From Defluviicoccus sp. (lineage in GTDB: Bacteria; Pseudomonadota; Alphaproteobacteria; MPNO01): DNA of 10,805 bases. Under the pieces are notes generated by a model that saw nothing but the letters and a program-made list of their open reading frames with translations, was not told where the DNA came from and did no database searches. Of this stretch, positions 6,289-10,805 are shown piece after piece. Positions within the stretch are counted from its first letter, which is position 1. The number at the start of each line of letters is the position of its first letter. Made by a program: the position numbers and the translations under genes. The stretch spans positions 1-10,805 of the forward strand of contig JAPPHW010000386.1 in NCBI GenBank assembly GCA_028820945.1, written 5' to 3'.

Positions 6289-6388
6289 GCGGCGCGGCTT
6301 CCCGCGATACGGTGCAGGCAGGCGCGCCTGTGTCGGATGAGGAGAAAGCGTTCAAGGTGCCCCTCACCCCGAGTCGCGGCGAAGCGGC
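6289..6388. repeat. Copy B of the ~100-bp palindromic direct repeat
   Basis: Copy B is the partner of 5915-6012, lying 374-376 bp away in direct orientation on the other side of the antitoxin. It keeps GCGGCGCG (6289-6296), CGATACGG (6305-6312), GCGCGCC, TCGGATGAGG (6333-6342) and the 26-bp end segment (6363-6388, one mismatch). The middle third is diverged. Copy B ends 28 bp before the hpnA-like start and supplies most of its leader. Confidence 0.75.
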
Positions 6389-6400
6389 GTATCTGAGGGG
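6360..6400 (+). promoter_or_regulatory. Hairpin in the leader of the hpnA-like gene
   Basis: CCCCTCA (6360-6366) and TGAGGGG (6394-6400) are perfect 7-bp arms; inside them CGC-GGCGAA-GCG adds an inner stem. The hairpin is built largely from repeat copy B and ends 16 nt before the GTG start, just 5' of the ribosome site GGAG (6403-6406). It could affect mRNA stability or translation. There is no T-run, so it is not a typical terminator. Confidence 0.4.
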
Positions 6401-6416
6401 CCGGAGACCGCCACCC

Positions 6417-7415
6417 GTGACCGATCTCGTGACCGGCGGGGCGGGGTTCATCGGCGGGCGGCTGGTGGAACGCCTGCTGCGCGGCGGCGGCGCGGTGCGG
6501 GTGCTCGATCTCGACGGGCGCGCCGAACTGCCCGGGGGAGTCGAGCGGATCGTGGGCTCGGCCGCCGATCCCGATACCCTGCGGAACGCGTTGCAAGGGG
6601 TCCGGCGCGTCTTTCACGTCGCCGGCAACCCGCGGCTCTGGGCGCGGCGCGCCGCCGACTTCGCGGCCGCCAATGTCGAGACGACGACGGCGGTGCTGGA
6701 CGAGGCGGAACGGGCCGGGGTGGAGCGGATCGTCGCGACCTCCACGGCGGCGATCCATTTCGAGCCCCCGCGCGGCAAACGCGAGCCGACGCTCGACGAC
6801 ATGCCGGGCCCCTATGCGCGCTCGAAGTTCCTCGCCGAACGGGCGGCGCTGGACACTGCGGCGAGAGGCGTTCCCGTTGTCGTCCTCAACCCCTGCCTGC
6901 CGTTGGGGGCGGGCGACCGCAACATCACGCCGCCGACGCGGATGCTGCTCGACTATGTCAACGGCGCGGTCCCGGCCTTTCTCGATTTCGAGCTCCGCGC
7001 GATCGACGCGGGCGACCTCGCGGAGGCGTATGTCGCGGCGGCGGAACGGGGCGCGGTCGGCGGACGGTATTTCCTCGGCGGCCCGCCCGTCCGGATGTCC
7101 GAACTGCTCGCCGCGGTGGAGCGGCTTACCGGGCTCGAAATGCCCAGGCGCCGGGTTCCTTACGCGCTGGCCTATACCGCCGCCTCGGTTTTTGAACTCG
7201 CCGCGCGCGTGACCGCCCGCCCGCCGAAGGCGAGCCTCGAAGGTGTGCGGATGGCGCGGCGCCCGGCGGTGCCGGGCGCGCTCGCAACGGCCGCCGATCT
7301 CGGGATCGAATTGCGCCCGCTGGAGGAGACGCTCGCCGATGCGCTCGTCTGGCTCGGCGGCCAGGGCCTCGTCACCCGGCGCTTCAGGACCGGCGCGGCG
7401 GCCAGATCAGCATAA
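6417..7415 (+). CDS. hpnA: Hopanoid-associated sugar epimerase-like protein (HpnA-like, extended SDR)
   Basis: A 332-residue protein. The frame is open from 6273, but that part is repeat copy B, so the GTG at 6417, with GGAG 10 nt upstream, is chosen; it places LVTGGAGFIGG (4-14), the NAD(P)-binding loop, at the N-terminus as usual. The SDR active site shows Ser109/Thr110 in ATSTAA and Tyr133-x3-Lys137 in GPYARSKFLAE. Several stretches follow HpnA closely: FHVAGNPRLWARRAADFAAANVE style (66-88), VVVLNPCLPLGAGDRNITPP (157-177), and GGRYFLGG. Length is normal (~330). The gene converges on the hpnN-like gene with a 32-bp overlap, which supports the hopanoid link. HpnA is thought to act on a sugar attached to hopanoids, but its reaction is not well established; a plain NDP-sugar or hydroxysteroid-type dehydrogenase remains possible. 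Confidence 0.75.
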   Translation: MTDLVTGGAGFIGGRLVERLLRGGGAVRVLDLDGRAELPGGVERIVGSAADPDTLRNALQGVRRVFHVAGNPRLWARRAADFAAANVETTTAVLDEAERAGVERIVATSTAAIHFEPPRGKREPTLDDMPGPYARSKFLAERAALDTAARGVPVVVLNPCLPLGAGDRNITPPTRMLLDYVNGAVPAFLDFELRAIDAGDLAEAYVAAAERGAVGGRYFLGGPPVRMSELLAAVERLTGLEMPRRRVPYALAYTAASVFELAARVTARPPKASLEGVRMARRPAVPGALATAADLGIELRPLEETLADALVWLGGQGLVTRRFRTGAAARSA

Positions 7416-10029
7416 GGCCCGGCAGCACGGTCAGGCTGCAGACGAGCAGGCTGACCAGGGCGATGGTCAGCAACACCCCCATGCTCGCCGTGCCCGGATG
7501 GTGCGAGATTCCGAGGCTCGCGAAGGATGCCGCGGTGGTGAGCGCGCTGAACAGGACTGCGCGCGGCGTACTGGAACGGATCGCCGGCGCGGCCGCGCCC
7601 TCGCGCCGCTCGCGCGCGAGCAGGTGGATACCGTTGGCGACGCCGAGCCCGAAGAGCAGCGGCAGCACGATCACGTTGGCGTGGTTGAAGGAGAGCCCTG
7701 CCGCGACCATCGCCGCGATCGTGACCAGCGCCGCCAGCACCAGGGGCAGGAAGCCGATCGCGACCGACCGCAGGGAACGCAGCGTCACCGCGAGCAAAAG
7801 GGCGATGGCGAGGATGGCGGTCGCGGTTGCCTGGACGAACGCGGCGACCACCGTGTTCCCCGCCTCCAGGACGGTGATCGGCGGACCGACGGCCCGCGGC
7901 ACCGCGCCCCGCACGGCTTCGACGAAACGGCGCAGCGCTTCGCGGTCCTCGTGGATCGGCGCCCTGGCGTGGATTTCGACCTTGGCGCGGCCGTCCTCCG
8001 CCACCCAGCGGTCGCGGAGTGCCGCGGGGACCGAACCGGCATTGACCGCTTCCGCGGACAGCGCCTCCCGCAGGCGCGCCACCGCGACGGGAAGGTTCCC
8101 CAGCAGCCGTTCCGAAAGGCCGGCAAGCCTCCGGGGCGTGGGGTCGGAAGCGATCAGCCCGGCGAGCGCACCGGAGAGGCGTTTGGCCGAACGGGCCTCG
8201 TCGTTCTCACCCGTGGCGGCGAGCGCGTCCAGCCCTTCCGTGAGATCGCGCAAGGCCGTCACGGTCTCCCCTCTCGTCGGTGGCGGCGCACGGTCGGCGA
8301 CGAAGGCCGGTCCGACCAGCTCCGCCACCTCGTCGACGATGTCGAGCTTGTCCTCCTGATCCTTCGGAATGAAGCTCCAAAGGGTGCGGGCGCTCTCGAC
8401 CTCGGGAACTGTCTCGAGCGTGGCGGCGGCCGCGTCGGCGGCCTCCACCGAGGCGGCGAGATGAACGAGCGCATAGGCGTCCCCGTCCCCGTTCTCGACG
8501 AGTTCCATGACGGTCCGGACCGACTCGCTGTCCGGATCCTTGAGGCGGAGCGGATCGAAATCGAACCGCACCAGCGGGGAGACGGCCGCGGTCGCGACAA
8601 GAACGGCGCCGGCGACCGCGACGACGCTCCGCGGCCGCCCCTCGATGAGACGCGACACCGTACCGGCCAAACCGCCCTCGCCGTTTCCCACCCCGTCCGG
8701 ACGGGCGTCGAGCACCGCGATGAACGCGGGCAGCAGGGTCATGGTCGCGAGGAACCCGATCGCCATTCCCGCGCCCGCTATCAGACCGAGCTCGGCAAGG
8801 CCGAGGAAGTCGGTCGGCAGGAAGGCGAGGAAGCCGATGCCCGCGGCGAGCGCGGCGAGCGAGAGCCCGGGCCCGACGCTGGCCGCCGCGAGCGCGTTCG
8901 CCGTGCCGCCCTCCAGCCCCAGCCTCGACGCCTCGCACCAGCGGAGTCCGTAATGGATGCCGAAATCGACGCAGAGGCCGATGAACAGCACCGCGAAGGC
9001 GACCGAGATCAGGTTGAGCGTGCCGACGGCCGCGGCCGCGAATGCCGCCGTCCACAGGAGCCCCGCGACGAGGGTGAACAGCGCGGCGAGCGAAATTCGG
9101 ATCGAGCGGAAACAGGCGAAAAGCAGCAGCACCACCAGAACGAACGACAGGCCCCCGGCAAGCTCCATGCCGCTGCGCACGGTCTGGAGCTCGTCGTGCC
9201 GCAACGCGGGCCGGCCGGTCAGGCGGACGGACACGCCCTCCCTGAGCTCGGCGGGCATGGCGCTGGCGATGGCGCGAACCGCCTCGATGGCTTCCTTGCC
9301 GGGCCTGAACTCGTCGAAGGCGAGCGCGATCTCCACCAGGAGGATCTGGCGTGTGCCGGAGCGCCGCCCGTCGCCCGGGCCGAACATCAGCGAGACCCAT
9401 GAGAGCGCGCCCGGCGCGCCCTGGATGTCCGCCGCGATGACGTCGGCGATCCGGTCGAGCGCGTCCGCGAGCCCCCTGAGTCCGCTTTCCCCGTCCTCTT
9501 CCGCGCGCCTTTCGACGGCGAGGGAGAGCATCTCGGCGAGGCCCCGGATGCTGCGGTCCTGCCATACGGTGCCGATGAAAGGCTGCGCGGCGAGGATCCG
9601 GTCCGCGGTTTCCTCCAGCTCCTCGACCGGCAGCAGCAGCAGCCCGTTGCGGCGGAAATAGGGATCGCCGCGCGGGTGGAACACGGATCGGAACAGTTCC
9701 GGCCGGCGGACGATCTCCTCCCGCATCCGGTCGGCGGCGCGCTCGGCCTGCTCCGGCGTCGCGCCGTCGATCGCCACGACGAGGTCGCGCGCCTGGCGCG
9801 GAAAGGTCTTTTGCAGCTCGATATTGAGTTGCCGGAAGTCGAGATCGGCCGACAGCATGTCGGCAATATCGGAATTGATCTTTATCGTGCGCGCGGCATA
9901 GATCCCGGCCGCGAGCGCGCTGACGATAGCGACGATCGCGATCGGCCATGCGAAGCGGTGGGCGGTCCTGCCCCAGAGGGCGAAGAAGCGTCCCGCCGTG
10001 CTGGTTTCCTGATAGGGCGGTGCGTACAA
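7384..10029 (-). CDS. hpnN: Hopanoid transporter-like RND/MMPL protein (HpnN-like)
   Basis: An 881-residue inner-membrane protein made of two RND-type halves. TM1 is at ~28-47, followed by a periplasmic domain (~50-288) with INSDIADMLSADLDFRQ (51-67), a family hallmark; TM2-6 lie in ~290-440, and the VDFGIHYGLRW segment (354-364) is in TM4. The second half has TM7 at ~468-486, a periplasmic domain ~490-725, and TM8-12 in ~727-875, with GVANGIHLLARER (796-808) mirroring the first-half motif. Known HpnN proteins (~860-880 residues) move hopanoids to the outer membrane, as shown in Rhodopseudomonas palustris. The start is a TTG at 10029-10027, because a TAG lies in frame above it and no ATG occurs before TM1; AAGG is 6 nt upstream. 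A -10-like TAGAAT (10086-10081, minus) lies about 50 bp upstream, without a clear -35. Confidence 0.85.
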   Translation of the reverse strand: MYAPPYQETSTAGRFFALWGRTAHRFAWPIAIVAIVSALAAGIYAARTIKINSDIADMLSADLDFRQLNIELQKTFPRQARDLVVAIDGATPEQAERAADRMREEIVRRPELFRSVFHPRGDPYFRRNGLLLLPVEELEETADRILAAQPFIGTVWQDRSIRGLAEMLSLAVERRAEEDGESGLRGLADALDRIADVIAADIQGAPGALSWVSLMFGPGDGRRSGTRQILLVEIALAFDEFRPGKEAIEAVRAIASAMPAELREGVSVRLTGRPALRHDELQTVRSGMELAGGLSFVLVVLLLFACFRSIRISLAALFTLVAGLLWTAAFAAAAVGTLNLISVAFAVLFIGLCVDFGIHYGLRWCEASRLGLEGGTANALAAASVGPGLSLAALAAGIGFLAFLPTDFLGLAELGLIAGAGMAIGFLATMTLLPAFIAVLDARPDGVGNGEGGLAGTVSRLIEGRPRSVVAVAGAVLVATAAVSPLVRFDFDPLRLKDPDSESVRTVMELVENGDGDAYALVHLAASVEAADAAAATLETVPEVESARTLWSFIPKDQEDKLDIVDEVAELVGPAFVADRAPPPTRGETVTALRDLTEGLDALAATGENDEARSAKRLSGALAGLIASDPTPRRLAGLSERLLGNLPVAVARLREALSAEAVNAGSVPAALRDRWVAEDGRAKVEIHARAPIHEDREALRRFVEAVRGAVPRAVGPPITVLEAGNTVVAAFVQATATAILAIALLLAVTLRSLRSVAIGFLPLVLAALVTIAAMVAAGLSFNHANVIVLPLLFGLGVANGIHLLARERREGAAAPAIRSSTPRAVLFSALTTAASFASLGISHHPGTASMGVLLTIALVSLLVCSLTVLPGLMLIWPPRRS

Positions 10030-10194
10030 GGGAACCTTGGCGTTCGCGGGCGGATCGCGCGCCGGGGCGCGGGTCCGGTCATTCTATGGCGTATCGCCGG
10101 CGAATCGATTCCCGGGCAACGCCGAGCGCCGCGGTCGGGGCATTTGCAGGCCTCCTCGGTTTGCGACGCTCCGAACGGCGGTCGCCGGCGCCCC

Positions 10195-10222
10195 TTGAGT
10201 CGGGTCCGCCCGGGCCTATGCT
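10195..10222 (+). promoter_or_regulatory. Candidate sigma-70 promoter of the CMD-family gene
   Basis: TTGAGT (10195-10200) and TATGCT (10217-10222) are separated by 16 bp and match the -35 and -10 consensus at four of six bases each. The start point near 10229 would leave a ~25-nt leader that contains AAGGAG (10242-10247), 6 nt before the ATG. The 224-bp divergent gap 10030-10253 otherwise holds a small palindrome GAATCGATTC (10102-10111), near the probable hpnN promoter, and no gene that I can see. Confidence 0.45.
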
Positions 10223-10253
10223 GCGGTCGCCCAAATCCCGGAAGGAGCGAGCG

Positions 10254-10802
10254 ATGATGCGATACGAGCCGGTCAGACCCGAAACCATGACCGACGCCCA
10301 GAAGACGGTCCACGACTCCATCGCGTCGGGGCCGCGCGGCTCGGTGTTCGGACCCTTTCCGGTGCTGCTGCACAGCCCGGGGCTCGCGGACCAAGTCCAG
10401 AAGCTCGGCGCCTTTCTCCGCTTCGGCTCCAGCCTGCCGGGCAATCTGCGCGAGATCGCGGTGCTGGTCACCGCCAAATTCTGGGGGGCCGAGTTCGAGT
10501 GGTACGCGCATGCGCCGATCGCCCGGGAGGAAGGGGTGGCCGAGGAGATCGTCGAGGCCATACGCACCGGCGCGGAGCCGCCCTTCGCGGACGAGGCGGA
10601 GAAGACGGTCTACCGCTTCTCGGCCGCGCTGCACGAGACCCGCGATGTCGACGACGCGCTCTACGCCCGCGCCCAGGCGCTGCTGGGACAGGAGGCGCTG
10701 ACCGACTTGATCGCGGTTTGCGGCTACTACACCCTGCTCGCGATGACGCTCAACCTCTATCGCGTGCCGACGCCGGACGGATCGTCCGCGTTCGGCGGCT
10801 GA
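10254..10802 (+). CDS. Carboxymuconolactone decarboxylase (AhpD-like fold) family protein
   Basis: A 182-residue protein from the first of two tandem ATGs (10254, 10257), with AAGGAG 6 nt upstream. The CMD core runs from ~30 to 110: PVLLHSPGLADQVQKLGAFLRF (36-57), then LPGNLREIAVLVTAKFWGAEFEWYAHAPIAREEG (61-94). Glu80, Glu82, Trp83 and His86 occupy the region where AhpD-type peroxidases carry the CxxC pair; no cysteine is present there, and the only cysteine is Cys156. It is therefore not a thiol peroxidase of the AhpD kind. This EFEWxxH variant is common in proteins annotated simply as CMD family. The domain is followed by a helical part with YYTLLAMTLNLYRVPTP (158-174). Divergent from hpnN; soluble; substrate unknown. 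The window ends 3 bp after its stop. Confidence 0.85.
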   Translation: MMRYEPVRPETMTDAQKTVHDSIASGPRGSVFGPFPVLLHSPGLADQVQKLGAFLRFGSSLPGNLREIAVLVTAKFWGAEFEWYAHAPIAREEGVAEEIVEAIRTGAEPPFADEAEKTVYRFSAALHETRDVDDALYARAQALLGQEALTDLIAVCGYYTLLAMTLNLYRVPTPDGSSAFGG

Positions 10803-10805
10803 GAG

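Noticed and set aside
6273..6416. N-terminal extension of the hpnA-like protein from an ATG at 6273
   Set aside because: The added 48 codons are repeat copy B and overlap the antitoxin promoter; the NAD-binding loop sits at the N-terminus if GTG 6417 is used.
7243..9402. 719-residue plus-strand open frame opposite hpnN
   Set aside because: Low-complexity Arg/Asp/Gln-rich translation with no domain, whereas the minus strand encodes a clear RND protein with motifs and membrane segments.

Overview
The window is GC-rich (roughly two thirds G+C by eye). It looks like chromosomal DNA of an alphaproteobacterium, plausibly a Rhodospirillales-like lineage. The reasons are the codon bias, a hopanoid-associated pair (an HpnA-like epimerase and an HpnN-like RND transporter), a VapB-type antitoxin, and intergenic palindromic repeats ending in GATGAGG-like arms. 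Nothing marks it as a plasmid, phage or classical island. Taxonomy is inferred from gene content only.

Layout: (1) 1-994, minus strand: an asparaginase-fold protein cut off by the window edge, with unusual residues at the catalytic motifs. (2) 1056-3435, plus strand, divergent from it: a two-gene overlapping operon of a RutB-like isochorismatase-superfamily cysteine hydrolase and a thiamine-diphosphate enzyme of the acetolactate synthase type. (3) 3445-4452, minus strand: a luciferase-like flavin oxidoreductase whose stop codon forms a perfect palindrome with the stop of the ThDP enzyme. (4) 4650-5771, plus strand: a PAPS-dependent sulfotransferase, possibly preceded by a short coupled leader ORF. 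(5) 5772-6416: a degraded region holding a ribbon-helix-helix antitoxin, the last ~20 codons of a PIN-type toxin, and two direct copies of a ~100-bp palindromic repeat on either side of the antitoxin. (6) 6417-10029: hpnA-like (plus) and hpnN-like (minus) genes converging with a 32-bp tail overlap. (7) 10254-10802, plus strand: a carboxymuconolactone-decarboxylase-family protein, divergent from hpnN.

Working together: genes 1-3 look like a small catabolic locus for an amide- or ureide-type compound: an amidohydrolase-like protein, a C-N cysteine hydrolase, and a ThDP enzyme that could decarboxylate or ligate a 2-oxo acid. The substrate cannot be read from sequence. HpnA and HpnN belong to hopanoid (bacterial sterol-like lipid) metabolism and trafficking to the outer membrane. 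The sulfotransferase, flavin oxidoreductase and CMD protein have recognisable folds but unknown substrates. The most unusual parts are the asparaginase-like protein with altered active-site motifs and the repeat-flanked orphan antitoxin with its toxin remnant. No tRNA, rRNA, CRISPR array, transposase or convincing intrinsic terminator was seen.
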